Assembly (NCBI GenBank): GCA_964564695.1
Contig: CAZMCC010000010.1
Coordinates: 1 to 58,318 of the forward strand
Reading direction: 5' to 3'
Length of the DNA: 58,318 nucleotides
DNA from: CAZMCC01 sp964564695
GTDB taxonomy: Bacteria > Planctomycetota > Phycisphaerae > Phycisphaerales > UBA1924
Position 1 is the first letter of the stretch. Every line of letters begins with the position of its first letter. Positions 40,214 through 48,841 of the stretch are shown one piece after another. The position numbers and the translations under genes were made by a program. Under the pieces are notes generated by a model. It ran no database searches and was not told the origin of the DNA. It worked only from the letters and a program-made list of their open reading frames with translations.

Positions 40214-41629
40214 TCACCGCGTCACCACGATCGCCGCCGTCCACACCTGGCGCGTCCCCGTCGAATCCCCGATCCACGTCGCGTGGAATCGCCCGTCGGC
40301 GGCCGCCGCGAGCCCGGTCCAGTGGCGGGCCTCGATGCGGTTGCCCTTCATCGGGACTTCGTTGAGCTGGACGCTCGGCTCCCACGATTCGCCGCCATCG
40401 CGTGAGATGCGGATGCGGGCGTTGTAGCCGGGGACGGGGGCGATCACGCCGTTGGGGCCGACGGTGTGTCTGGGGAGGCCGCGCCGGTCGTACCAGGTGA
40501 CCGCGACGACGCCGTCGGTGTTGACGGCGATCGCGGGGATGTCCGCGGCGTAGTCGGGCGCGGCGTCCACTCCCGCGGGCTGCTCGCTCACGATCACCGG
40601 CGTCGACCAGGTGGTGCCGGCGTCGAGCGAGCGGGAGAAGAGGATGTACGACTCGTCGCTCGCGTGGCCGTCGCGCCAGACGCAGTAGACAGGCTGAGCG
40701 CCGCCCGGCGTCGTCGCAAGCCCTGCCGCGAGGCGTGGATAGAACACGTCGAACACCGACGACGACTTGATCCGCGCGTGCTTCCAGCGTCCGGCGAGGT
40801 TCGGCGTGACCTGTGTCCAGGAGCCGTCGGGGTCTGCCGCCCCCCCCAATCGCCACAGCGGCAACTCCACGTGATGGTCCGACCCCGTCACGAACACGGC
40901 GGAAGTCACCAGCACCGACCCGTCCGCGAGCACCACCGGGTTGCTCGGGCGCGTCGAGCGCACCTGCGGCTTCAGTTCGATGCAGGCCGAGAGCGTCCTG
41001 GTCCCGTCGTTCGACACGACCACCACCGGCTCCTCGATGTTCGCGTGCACGTAGACGCGGCCCGCGCCCACCGCCAGGCACGGCCGATCGATGTACCGCG
41101 CCACCGACCCGCGCTCCTCCCACGTGAGGCCGCCGTCGGTCGAGGCCGCGAAATCGATGTTGCCGGCGCCGACGGTGCCGTAGCGATGGGCGCCGGGCGT
41201 GCTGCGGGGGTTGCGCATGTTGACGAAGTACAGCACGCCGTGGGGACCGAACGCGACGTCTTCGTCGGCGACCTGCTCATCGGGTGCGTGCGGCCGGGTG
41301 CAGCTGAGGCGCCAGGTTGTGCCCCCGTCGTGCGAGGCATAGCCGACGACGTTGTCGTACGTGTCGCCCTGGGTGGAGGCGGCGAAGAGGCGGAGGGGGT
41401 CGGTGGGGTCGGCGGCGAGGGCGCAGCCCATGTGGTTGATGGTTCCAGCCGGGGAACTGACGTGGATGTTGGGGCTGACGCGGACGCCGGTGATCGCGGG
41501 CGAGGTTGTCGCCGGTCGCAGCTGGGGCCAGTTCGCGCTTCTGGAGGCTATGGTGACCCAGACCGCGGTGGCTGCCGCCGCCGCGACAGCGGCGACCATC
41601 CCGGCTACATGACTGTGTCGCTGGGACAT
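40214..41629 (-). CDS. exported BNR/Asp-box protein, sialidase-like fold
   Basis: About 471 residues with an N-terminal hydrophobic helix (VAGMVAAVAAAAATAVWVTI) acting as signal or anchor. At least four Asp boxes mark a six-bladed propeller: SHDGGTTWRL, STDGGLTWEE, SLDAGTTWST and SRDGGESWEP. The family includes exo-sialidases, but the Arg triad and the Tyr/Glu catalytic pair of sialidases are not evident by eye, so substrate binding without hydrolysis is possible. ATG 41629 begins MSQRHSHVAG. It is convergent with the SWIM gene across an inverted repeat. Confidence 0.83.
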   Translation of the reverse strand: MSQRHSHVAGMVAAVAAAAATAVWVTIASRSANWPQLRPATTSPAITGVRVSPNIHVSSPAGTINHMGCALAADPTDPLRLFAASTQGDTYDNVVGYASHDGGTTWRLSCTRPHAPDEQVADEDVAFGPHGVLYFVNMRNPRSTPGAHRYGTVGAGNIDFAASTDGGLTWEERGSVARYIDRPCLAVGAGRVYVHANIEEPVVVVSNDGTRTLSACIELKPQVRSTRPSNPVVLADGSVLVTSAVFVTGSDHHVELPLWRLGGAADPDGSWTQVTPNLAGRWKHARIKSSSVFDVFYPRLAAGLATTPGGAQPVYCVWRDGHASDESYILFSRSLDAGTTWSTPVIVSEQPAGVDAAPDYAADIPAIAVNTDGVVAVTWYDRRGLPRHTVGPNGVIAPVPGYNARIRISRDGGESWEPSVQLNEVPMKGNRIEARHWTGLAAAADGRFHATWIGDSTGTRQVWTAAIVVTR

Positions 41630-41854
41630 AAACGGCTCCGATTTCTACCCGTGTGTCTCATTGGGAATGGGACGGCGTCGTTTGTTTGGCTCGGCCCGCT
41701 GGCTGTCTGTCACGCTCGATCTATAGCGGTCCGAACGCTCGGCCCCCGATGTTGGGCGACTTCCAAGCGAACATAGACTGGCGGCGGGTCGAAATTAAAG
41801 TTAGTATGCGGAGCACACGGCGCGCATGCGCCGATCGACGTACGGAGCAAGGTC

Positions 41855-42829
41855 ATGCTCAAGCGAGTTCTTTACCGAGCTTTTATCATCGTCTTGATTG
41901 CAGTAGTAGTTGTCGCAATTCCCACGTTGCTCTGGCTGATCGGACGCGCCAGCAGTGAGTCGCTCGAGCGCTTCGGCATCTGGTCATTCATCGCGGCCTC
42001 AGGCGGGCTCTCCGTTCTCGCCGTTGCGCTGCTGTGGCGAGAGTACAAACTGCCAGACGACGACCCACGGCGCAAGAGGGTTCAGTTTGCCGGTAGGTTG
42101 GTCGCCCTCGGTGCCGCGTGCCTGGCGATGGTGGTTAGCATCGCCCTCAAGCTCGGCAGCGTCACCCTTCTACGAGAGGACGCTCGAAAGGCATCCATCC
42201 ACGAGTTCTTTACAAGCATCGACGGCAAGGACTTCGGCGTCGCCTGGAATCTCATTCATCCCGAACGGAAGGTCGAGCTTCATAAGAGGAACGTGACGAA
42301 CGAGGGCGAATTCGCCGCCCTGTATTCAACAACGCTCCACCACCACGATCCAAGCGTCGTCCTTGTCGGAGAGCTGGGCGGCGGGGCCATGCTCTACCGT
42401 GTATCGTTCGATGTTCAGGACTACCTGCCGGACTGCACGCTGGACGCGGCTTACTTCCGGACGACGAACCTGGAGCGAGCGGTCGCTGACGGCGTAATGT
42501 CAGAGTCGGTTATAGACAGTGTCCTGATCCCCGATATCCGCAAGTGCTACGACATTTCCGACGACAAGCTCCCTGCGGTGAGGAGTGCGCTGTTGAACTT
42601 CAAGCTGCAGGGGCTGTTCACACGCAAGCTGGTGAGCGAGGTCGCTCGGACCGTGGGCCTTGCCCATAGGACCGACGGGAAGCACGAAGCAGCCGACGGG
42701 GTATGGACGCACGAGGTGCTCCTGTTGACCATGAAGCGCGATGGAGATGCCTGGAAAATCCGCGCTGGATTGAGCCGACCGGAAATCGAGGCGGAGTATG
42801 CGAAGCCGCCGATGCTGGTCGTGAAGTAA
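41855..42829 (+). CDS. hypothetical membrane protein, atypical base composition
   Basis: About 324 residues, no recognised family. Three membrane helices at the N-terminus (AFIIVLIAVVVVAIPTLLWL, FIAASGGLSVLAVALLW, LVALGAACLAMVVSIAL) precede a soluble domain of about 220 residues starting SIHEFFTSIDGKDFGVAWNL, which has the look of an NTF2/DUF4878-like fold (a guess from the helix-then-sheet pattern). Codon use is visibly less GC-biased than in the neighbours. It is a lone gene between the BNR gene and tRNA-Gln, consistent with recent acquisition. The ATG at 41855 follows GCAAGGTC. Confidence 0.78.
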   Translation: MLKRVLYRAFIIVLIAVVVVAIPTLLWLIGRASSESLERFGIWSFIAASGGLSVLAVALLWREYKLPDDDPRRKRVQFAGRLVALGAACLAMVVSIALKLGSVTLLREDARKASIHEFFTSIDGKDFGVAWNLIHPERKVELHKRNVTNEGEFAALYSTTLHHHDPSVVLVGELGGGAMLYRVSFDVQDYLPDCTLDAAYFRTTNLERAVADGVMSESVIDSVLIPDIRKCYDISDDKLPAVRSALLNFKLQGLFTRKLVSEVARTVGLAHRTDGKHEAADGVWTHEVLLLTMKRDGDAWKIRAGLSRPEIEAEYAKPPMLVVK

Positions 42830-43175
42830 TGCATCACGATTGATCGGCCCGCTCATCCTCCTACACTTCTTCGCTCAATTCGGAGCCGTCCGCGACGGAC
42901 GCCCGCCACTTGCACAAGGCGGGCCGAGGCGCGGCATGGGCGTTCCCATCGCGGCTGATGGATCGTCCCGCTCCCGTCCGTTTCCCGAACCCCCCACCGG
43001 CTTGCCGGGGCGGGCCATGAAACGGGCACCACAGTGCCGCGGCTTCTCTCCTGCTGAACCCCACGGGGTCAGCCGGTGCGGACCGCGAATCGTCGCCTGG
43101 TCCCGCACCCCTTTCTGGAGACTTGGAGCCGCCGCCTTTCGCCCGCCGCACCGCAAGCCTCACCCGTCCGACCTT
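42830..43175. other. 346-bp gap before tRNA-Gln
   Basis: No gene. A hairpin GCCCGCC/GGCGGGC at 42901-42924 may end the upstream transcript. Several short GC inverted repeats (for example around 43055-43070) follow. No promoter could be assigned with confidence. Confidence 0.5.
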
Positions 43176-43246
43176 TGGCCGATGGTGTAACGGCAGCACA
43201 GCAGATTTTGGTTCTGCTTGTTCAGGTTCGAATCCTGATCGGCCAA
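43176..43246 (+). tRNA. tRNA-Gln (UUG)
   Basis: Cloverleaf of 71 nt: acceptor TGGCCGA/TCGGCCA, short D arm GGTGTAACGGCAGC, anticodon stem GCAGA/TCTGC with loop TTTTGGT (anticodon TTG), T arm with GGTTCGAATCC, discriminator A. CCA not encoded. No phage or island signature adjoins it. Confidence 0.96.
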
Positions 43247-43333
43247 CTTTTTCGCCGCGGGCGGTCACCGCCGCCCGCCGGCGCGAGCCCCCCCTTCACC
43301 CCTGTCACACCCGGTATCCCCGTCACGCCCGAC

Positions 43334-44170
43334 ATGCCCTCCTCCACCAACCAACCCCACGCGATCGTCATGGCCGCCGGCAAGGGCACGCGGATGAAGT
43401 CCGACCTGCCCAAGGTCGTGCACCCTGTGGGCGGGCGCCCGATGATCTGCGCGGTGGTGCGGGCGTGCCTCGACGCGGGGTGCTCGCGCGTCGTGCTCGT
43501 CGTGGGGTATCAGCAGGAGAAGGTCCGCGAAGCGATCGCGGCCGAGCCCGAGTTCGCGAAGGGTGGGGGGGCGAATATCGAGTTCGCGGTCCAGGCCGAG
43601 CAGCTCGGCACCGGGCACGCCGTGATGTCCACGAGCGCCCTGTTCCCGCACGCCGACCCGCGCACCGCCACGACCGCCCCGCAGCTCGACGTCTTCGTCC
43701 TCGCCGGCGACGGGCCGCTGATCCGACCCGAGACTCTCCGAATCCTGCTCGATCAGCACCGGGCCACCTGCGCCCGCGCCACGCTCGCGACGTCGTTGAT
43801 CGACGACCCCACCGGCTACGGGCGCATCGTCCGCGACGCGACCGGGCACTTCGCCCGCATCGTCGAGCACAAGGACGCGACCGACGCCGAGCGGAAGATC
43901 CGCGAGATCAATCCTTCGTATTACTGCTTCGACGCCCTCGCGCTCTTCAACGCCCTGCGCGACGTCAAGCGCAACCCCTCGAGCAACGAGTACTACATCA
44001 CCGACGTACCCGCCCTCCTGCTCGCCCGCGGCGAGCGGGTTGACGTTGTTGACGCCGTGCCGGCCGAGGATGTGTTGAGCATCAACACCCCCGAAGAACT
44101 CGCGAAGGTCGACGCGATCTATCGCTCACGCCACGCCCAACCGTCCGTTCACCAAGGAGTGCGCCGATGA
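43334..44170 (+). CDS. GlmU-type nucleotidyltransferase without acetyltransferase domain
   Basis: About 278 residues, equal to the N-terminal uridylyltransferase half of GlmU. IVMAAGKGTRMKSDLPKVVH is the nucleotide-binding loop with catalytic Arg and Lys. QLGTGHAV, VLAGDGPLIRPETL, ATSLIDDPTGYGRIVRD and INPSYYCFDALALFNAL follow the GlmU pattern for GlcNAc-1-P binding. The left-handed beta-helix acetyltransferase domain is absent, so acetylation must come from another protein or the substrate is a related sugar phosphate. The ATG at 43334 is chosen since the longer frame covers tRNA-Gln. It overlaps prs by ATGA (44167-44170). Confidence 0.88.
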   Translation: MPSSTNQPHAIVMAAGKGTRMKSDLPKVVHPVGGRPMICAVVRACLDAGCSRVVLVVGYQQEKVREAIAAEPEFAKGGGANIEFAVQAEQLGTGHAVMSTSALFPHADPRTATTAPQLDVFVLAGDGPLIRPETLRILLDQHRATCARATLATSLIDDPTGYGRIVRDATGHFARIVEHKDATDAERKIREINPSYYCFDALALFNALRDVKRNPSSNEYYITDVPALLLARGERVDVVDAVPAEDVLSINTPEELAKVDAIYRSRHAQPSVHQGVRR

Positions 44171-45150
44171 GCCGCGAAGACGCGAACATGCTGAAGGTCT
44201 TCGCGGGCAGGCACGCCGTGGGGCTCGCCAAGCGGATCTGCGAGTACCTCGACATTCCCCTGGGCCAGGCCCGCACCGACGAGTTCCCCGACGGCGAGCT
44301 GATCGTGAAGCTGGAAGAAGACGTGCGCGGGCGCGACTGCTACGTCGTGCTCTCGACCTGCCAGCCCGTCAACGACAACCTGCTCGAACTGCTGATCTTC
44401 CTCGACTGCTTGAAGCGCGCGAGCGCCAAGCGCGTCACCTGCGTGATGCCGTACTTCGGCTACGCACGTCAGGACCGCAAGGACGAAGGCCGCGTCCCCA
44501 TCACCGCCAAGCTCGTCGCGAACCTCCTCACCGCGGCCCGGGCCGACCGCATCATCGCGATCGACCTGCACGCCGCCCAGGTGCAGGGCTTCTTCGATAT
44601 CCCCCTCGACCACCTCACCGCCACGCCGGTCTTCATCAAGCACTTCCACACCATGCGCGAGCCGCTGGGCGACCTGTGCCTGGTGAGCCCCGACGTCGGC
44701 AACGTCAAGGTCGCCGAGGGCATCGCCAACCTGCTCGGCGGCGACCTCGCCATCATCAATAAGCGCCGCAAGAGCGGCTCCGAGGTCGTCTCCGCGGGCC
44801 TCATCGGCTCGGTCAAGAACAAGACCGTGCTCATGTTCGACGACATGATCTCGACCGCCGGGACCATCTGCGAGGCCGCTCGCGTCGTCATGGACAACGG
44901 GGCCAAGGACGTCATCGCCGCCGCGACCCACGGCGTGCTCGTCGGCATGGCCCAGCAGCGCCTGATGACCAGCCCGATCAGCCGCCTCTTCGTCACGAAC
45001 ACGATTCCCATGGGGCCGCGTGTGGCGGCCCTCGAGCCCAAGCTCACCGAACTCTGCGTGGGCGAGTTGCTCGCCAACGCCATCCACCGCATCCACCACA
45101 ACATGTCGGTCTCGGCCCTGTTCAAGAACGGGGCGGGGCCGAAGCGTTAG
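44167..45150 (+). CDS. prs: ribose-phosphate pyrophosphokinase
   Basis: Makes PRPP from ribose-5-phosphate and ATP for nucleotide, His and Trp synthesis. The 327-residue protein has KVFAGRHAVGLAKRICEYLD, the flexible-loop region PYFGYARQDRKDEGR, the metal site IDLHAAQVQGFFD and the PRPP-binding loop MFDDMISTAGTICEAA, all canonical. AAGGAG lies 8 nt before the ATG, which overlaps the glmU-like stop. It begins the prs-rplY-pth-rpsF run conserved in many bacteria; the pair with glmU also resembles the Firmicutes glmU-prs order. Confidence 0.96.
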   Translation: MSREDANMLKVFAGRHAVGLAKRICEYLDIPLGQARTDEFPDGELIVKLEEDVRGRDCYVVLSTCQPVNDNLLELLIFLDCLKRASAKRVTCVMPYFGYARQDRKDEGRVPITAKLVANLLTAARADRIIAIDLHAAQVQGFFDIPLDHLTATPVFIKHFHTMREPLGDLCLVSPDVGNVKVAEGIANLLGGDLAIINKRRKSGSEVVSAGLIGSVKNKTVLMFDDMISTAGTICEAARVVMDNGAKDVIAAATHGVLVGMAQQRLMTSPISRLFVTNTIPMGPRVAALEPKLTELCVGELLANAIHRIHHNMSVSALFKNGAGPKR

Positions 45151-45203
45151 TCGACCTCAATCCACGAAACCAACACGCAACACACGAACACGGAGATAGA
45201 CAC

Positions 45204-45980
45204 ATGCACGAGAACTCCCCCCTGCTCAAGGCCGCCAAGCGTGAACGCCTCGGAACCCGCTACGCCGCCCGCGATCGGGCCGCCGGGCGCCTCCCCGCCG
45301 TCCTCTTCGGCCACGGCATCGCGCCGCTGGCGATCAGCCTCGACAACAAGGAAACCATCACGCACATCGCCAAGGGCGAGAAGGTCTTCCGCCTCGACAT
45401 CCCCGGCGAGACCAAGAACGGCGAGCAGATCGTGCTGCTCAAGGACGTGCAGTTCGACTACCTGGGCACGACCCTGGTCCACTGCGACTTCGCCCGCGTC
45501 GACCTGAACGAGCGCATCCACACCCGCGTCTCGATCCACCTCGTCGGCGACGCCAAGGGTCTCAAAACCGCCGGCGCCGTGCTCATGCACCCGACCAGCG
45601 TGATCGAGATCGAGTGCCGCGTCATCGACATGCCCGATCACATCGAGATCAGCGTGGCCGAGCTCGACGTCGACCAGTTCATCTCCGCGGGCCAGGTGAA
45701 GCTGCCCAAGGAAGACATGAAGCTGATCACGGACACCCACGCGATCGTCGCGGTCGTCCAGGTCCAGAAGGAAATCGTCGTCGCCGAGGCCACCGCCGTC
45801 GGCGCCGAGGCCGCCACCCCCGAAGTCATCACCGCCAAGAAGGTCGAGGGCGAAGCCGGGGCGGCCGCTCCGGGCGCCAAGGACGCCAAGGGCGCTGCCG
45901 CCAAGCCCGCCGCGGGCGCCAAGCCTGCCGCGGGGGCCAAGCCGGCCGCCGGCGGCGACAAGAAGGACGCGAAGAAGTAA
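45204..45980 (+). CDS. rplY: 50S ribosomal protein L25 (CTC form), long tail
   Basis: Binds 5S rRNA. The 258-residue protein has the L25 N-domain (AAKRERLGTRYAARDRAAGR, LPAVLFGHG, LLKDVQFDYLGTTLVHCDFA) and the TL5/CTC C-domain (VIEIECRVIDMPDHIEISVA, ELDVDQFISAGQVKLPK). A tail of about 60 residues rich in Ala, Lys, Gly and Pro, with repeated KPAAGA units, follows. CTC homologues often have tails, but this one is long. GGAG precedes the ATG. Genes flanking it are prs and pth. Confidence 0.94.
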   Translation: MHENSPLLKAAKRERLGTRYAARDRAAGRLPAVLFGHGIAPLAISLDNKETITHIAKGEKVFRLDIPGETKNGEQIVLLKDVQFDYLGTTLVHCDFARVDLNERIHTRVSIHLVGDAKGLKTAGAVLMHPTSVIEIECRVIDMPDHIEISVAELDVDQFISAGQVKLPKEDMKLITDTHAIVAVVQVQKEIVVAEATAVGAEAATPEVITAKKVEGEAGAAAPGAKDAKGAAAKPAAGAKPAAGAKPAAGGDKKDAKK

Positions 45981-45984
45981 GAAC

Positions 45985-46083
45985 GGCAATGGGCAGTGGG
46001 GAATGGGCAATGGGTCAGAAGGCCCAAGTCCACTCCCCAACCCTCTGCCCCATTGCCTATTGCCCATTCCCATTGCCCCTCCC
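45985..46083. repeat. GGGCAATGGG / CCCATTGCC inverted repeat
   Basis: Between rplY and pth: GGCAATGGGCAGTGGGGAAT then GGGCAATGGG on one side, CCCCATTGCCTATTGCCC and CCCATTGCCC on the other, able to form a long imperfect hairpin. The unit has an internal period of about 7-8 bp and resembles dispersed repeats known from other GC-rich genomes. Confidence 0.7.
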
Positions 46084-46086
46084 CCC

Positions 46087-46782
46087 ATGAAACTCCTCGT
46101 CGGCCTCGGCAATCCCGGTTCGAGATACGAGAACACCCGGCACAACGCCGGGTTCCTCGTGATCGACCGGCTTGCGCGCCGGCACGCCCCGGGAGCTATT
46201 GCGAAGGCCAAGTTCGACGCAAGTCTCATCGAGGCGCCGATCGGCTCGGAGCGCTGCCTGCTGCTCAAGCCCAATACCTACATGAACCGCTCGGGCCAGG
46301 CGGTGGCGCAGGCCATCGGCTTCTACAAGGTCAACCCCGAGACCGACGTGCTCGTCATCGTCGATGACATCGCCCTGCCGCTGGGCCACCTGCGGATCCG
46401 GCCATCCGGTTCCGCGGGCGGGCACAACGGGCTGGGGGACATCGAGCGGGCGCTCGGCAACGAGAACTACCCGCGCCTACGCATCGGCATCGACGCCAAG
46501 CCCGCGCTGATGGACCAGGCCGACTACGTCCTGGGCAAGTTCACGTCGGCGGAGGAGGGCGTCATCAAGCCCGCCCTCGACAAGGCCGCCGACGCATGCG
46601 AGTGCTTCGTGGCCCAGGGCACGCAGCTCGCGATGAACAAGTTCAACACCCCCAGCTCACCGCCAAAGCCGAAACCGCCGCGCCCCACCGAGGGGCCCGG
46701 GGCGATCGGGCCCGGCGTCACACCAGCGATCCCCCCGAACACACCAAACATCACCACGAAGAACACGACCACGAACCTCTAA
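46087..46782 (+). CDS. pth: peptidyl-tRNA hydrolase
   Basis: Recycles peptidyl-tRNA released from stalled ribosomes. The 231-residue protein starts MKLLVGLGNPGSRYENTRHN, with the catalytic His in TRHN and the Asn of GLGNPG. KPNTYMNRSGQAV, VDDIALPLGHLRIRPSGSAG and GHNGLGDIERALGNENYPRL complete the active-site cleft. The final 45 residues are Pro/Thr-rich and beyond the normal family end. The upstream frame lies within the GGGCAATGGG repeat, so ATG 46087 is the start. It is followed by rpsF after 16 bp. Confidence 0.95.
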   Translation: MKLLVGLGNPGSRYENTRHNAGFLVIDRLARRHAPGAIAKAKFDASLIEAPIGSERCLLLKPNTYMNRSGQAVAQAIGFYKVNPETDVLVIVDDIALPLGHLRIRPSGSAGGHNGLGDIERALGNENYPRLRIGIDAKPALMDQADYVLGKFTSAEEGVIKPALDKAADACECFVAQGTQLAMNKFNTPSSPPKPKPPRPTEGPGAIGPGVTPAIPPNTPNITTKNTTTNL

Positions 46783-46798
46783 GAACGAAGAGAACCCC

Positions 46799-47302
46799 AT
46801 GAGCACCACGATCATCCCCGAAGTCCGCGTTTTCAACTACGAAGCGATGTTCCTGCTGAGCCAGGGCCAGGCCGCCGATTTCGGCGCGGCCATCGCCCAC
46901 ATCAAGGAAGGCCTCGAGCGCTCCGGCGGCACCATCATCGCCATGAAGAAGTGGGACGAGCGTCGCCTCGCCTACGAGATCAACAAGAACAAGCGCGGCG
47001 TGTACATCCTGTGCTACTTCTCCCTCAACGCCCGCAAGATGGTCGAGATCGAGCGCTTCTTCAACCTCTCCGAGAAGGTCATGCGCCACCTCATCGTGCG
47101 CGTCGACCACCTCAGCGAGGACGAGATGAAGGCCACCGACGGCCAGAAGGAACTCGAGACCGAAGCCAAGCTCCGGGCCGAGCGCCCCGTTCGCCCCGAG
47201 GGCGAAGGCACGGCCGTCGGCACCCCGGCGTCGGCTCAGGGTCAGCCGCCCGCCGCGGCCGCCCCCGCCGCCGCTCCTGCTGCCCCCGCCACCGGTGCCT
47301 AA
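46799..47302 (+). CDS. rpsF: 30S ribosomal protein S6, extended tail
   Basis: Component of the small-subunit platform that normally pairs with S18. The 167-residue protein shows VFNYEAMFLLSQGQ, the S6 core KKWDERRLAYEINKNKRGVY followed by ILCYFS, and FNLSEKVMRHLIVRVDHLSE. The last roughly 50 residues are Glu-rich then Ala/Pro-rich (AAAAPAAAPAAPATGA), longer than in most bacteria. It is followed by ssb, as expected, but not by rpsR. Confidence 0.95.
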   Translation: MSTTIIPEVRVFNYEAMFLLSQGQAADFGAAIAHIKEGLERSGGTIIAMKKWDERRLAYEINKNKRGVYILCYFSLNARKMVEIERFFNLSEKVMRHLIVRVDHLSEDEMKATDGQKELETEAKLRAERPVRPEGEGTAVGTPASAQGQPPAAAAPAAAPAAPATGA

Positions 47303-47383
47303 GTCCTTGGTGGCACAGGCGTCCCGCCTGTATCGCCCGTCGGCTTGCGTTCCTGACGAAAGCCGAATAGAATTCATGTGTTT

Positions 47384-47411
47384 GAGGCTCCGGCTCGAGC
47401 GCCGGAGCCTC
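47384..47411 (+). promoter_or_regulatory. hairpin in the ssb leader
   Basis: Perfect 11-bp stem GAGGCTCCGGC/GCCGGAGCCTC with loop TCGAGC, 22 bp before the ssb start codon. No T-run follows, so a structure in the ssb leader (stability or translational control) is more likely than a terminator. Confidence 0.45.
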
Positions 47412-47433
47412 TCGCACGCGAGGGAGTTCTCCG

Positions 47434-48000
47434 ATGGCCGGCAGCTTCAACAAAGTGATCCTGATGGGCAACCTGACGCGCGACATCGAGCTGCGTTACA
47501 CGCCCAACAACACGGCCGTCGGCAGCTTCGGCGTCGCCGTGAACCGCTCGTGGAAGAACCCCGACGGGCAGGTGCAGGAAGAGGTCACCTTCGTCGACTG
47601 CGAGGTTTGGAGCAAGGCGGCTGAGATCATGAGCCAGTACCTGGGCAAGGGTAAGCGAGTGTTCATCGAAGGCCGCCTGAAGCTCGACCAGTGGCAGGAC
47701 AAGACCGACGGCTCGAAGCGCTCGAAGCTCAAGGTCGTCGTCGAGGAGTTCCGCTTCGTCGACGCCAAGCCCGGAGCCGGTGACGGCGCCGGTGGTGGCG
47801 GCGGCGGCGGGTACTCCGAAGCCGAGTCTGGCGCCGGTGGTGGTGGCGGTGGCGGTTACAACCGCGGCGGTGGTGGTGGTGGTGGGCGTCCGGCCCAACC
47901 GCGGCCGCAGGGCCGTCCCGCCGGCAACGCGCCCGCTGGCGGCACAGGGGGAGCGGGCCCCGCCTACGAGCCCGTTGGCGAGGACGACATTCCGTTCTGA
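47434..48000 (+). CDS. ssb: single-stranded DNA-binding protein
   Basis: Coats single-stranded DNA in replication, repair and recombination. The 188-residue protein has the OB fold NKVILMGNLTRDIELRYTPN, VEEFRFVDAK and internal WSKAAEIMSQYLGKGKRVFI followed by EGRLKLDQWQDK. A Gly-rich linker of about 70 residues and the acidic tip EDDIPF for partner binding follow. GGGAG precedes ATG 47434. It lies in the rpsF-ssb-rplI ribosomal cluster. Confidence 0.96.
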   Translation: MAGSFNKVILMGNLTRDIELRYTPNNTAVGSFGVAVNRSWKNPDGQVQEEVTFVDCEVWSKAAEIMSQYLGKGKRVFIEGRLKLDQWQDKTDGSKRSKLKVVVEEFRFVDAKPGAGDGAGGGGGGGYSEAESGAGGGGGGGYNRGGGGGGGRPAQPRPQGRPAGNAPAGGTGGAGPAYEPVGEDDIPF

Positions 48001-48018
48001 TCTGCTGCTTCGGGCTTT

Positions 48019-48092
48019 CGCCCCGAAGGGGCGCAGGGCTGTAGCCACGGGCGCCGCGCAGTCCGCCGAAGGCGGGCGGAGCAAGCCCGTGG
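48019..48092. repeat. GTAGCC element with GAA-loop mini-hairpins, third copy
   Basis: CGCCCC-GAA-GGGGCG (48019-48033), then GTAGCCACGGGC whose arm CCACGGGC pairs with GCCCGTGG (48085-48092), enclosing CCGCC-GAA-GGCGG (48063-48075). The same design is seen at 5454 and 38274. It follows ssb by 18 bp. Confidence 0.7.
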
Positions 48093-48155
48093 ATAACGAC
48101 CCCCCCTTGTTCTCTTGCGCTCGTTGCGAGCCGCCCCGGCAGAGGCGGAGGGTTC

Positions 48156-48841
48156 TCACGCATCGAGTTGGCGCGCCATCTCAAACCCGAATTCGATCAG
48201 TTCCTCGATCGGCACACCGCGGCGGCTCGTCAACTCGATCGGGCGCGATTCCTCCGTGAACAGCGGCGGCGCGATCGAAATGCCTTGGTTGTCCGCCAGG
48301 GCCGCGCACTCGCCTTCCCAGCCGCGCCAGCGCACGTCCGTATAGAACTGCTCACGGACCGACCCGTCGAGCATCGCCAGCACCCACTCTGCATGCCCGA
48401 TCCCGAGACCTTCCCATGCGAGCGGGCCGGGCGCGAAGTAGTGAACCTGATTCAGCTCATCTGTCGCGATTCCGCCACCGTTGATCGCGAACACCCCGCC
48501 GAGTACGTCGACACCCACTGCAACCGCGGGCGGCGGGCTTTGATTCGCCCATCCAAGCAGCGCGGTCACCCCGGCAATGCTCGGTGTGCACCGCCGGTGA
48601 CTGCATCCAAGCACCCGCAGCCATCCGTGATCGATCAGCAATCCACCGGTGTGAAACGCGACGGCCCCGAGCACCGACCGGCCGTCACCTGTAACGACTC
48701 GATGGCCAGCCGGCCGAGATCCCCGCCTCCCTCGAGCACCTCGACCGTCGGCCCCGCCGCCCGGGCCTGTTCGAGCACCAGCGGCCAGGCCGGATCGGGC
48801 ACATTCAGCAGTTCTTCCGCGGTTCGGTGCATCCAAGCCAC
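48156..48841 (-). pseudogene. DUF2625-family gene with one frameshift
   Basis: The N-terminal part, in one frame from 48841 (or ATG 48832), reads MHRTAEELLNVPDPAWPLVL and then ESLQVT. The C-terminal part in the next frame reads RSVLGAVAFHTGGLLIDHGW, GVFAINGGG, QVHYFAPGPLAWEGLGIGHA and FYTDVRWRGWEGECAALADN. Together they match DUF2625, a family of unknown function. The frames join at about 48681-48688, where one base appears to be missing in a G/C run. It is either a real recent inactivation or a sequencing error. It sits antisense between ssb and rplI, where rpsR is usually found. Confidence 0.78.

Noticed and set aside
42861..43268. Minus-strand frame with GFEPEQAEPKSAVLPLHHRP over tRNA-Gln
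   Set aside because: This peptide is the reverse complement of a glutamine tRNA, a familiar annotation artefact.
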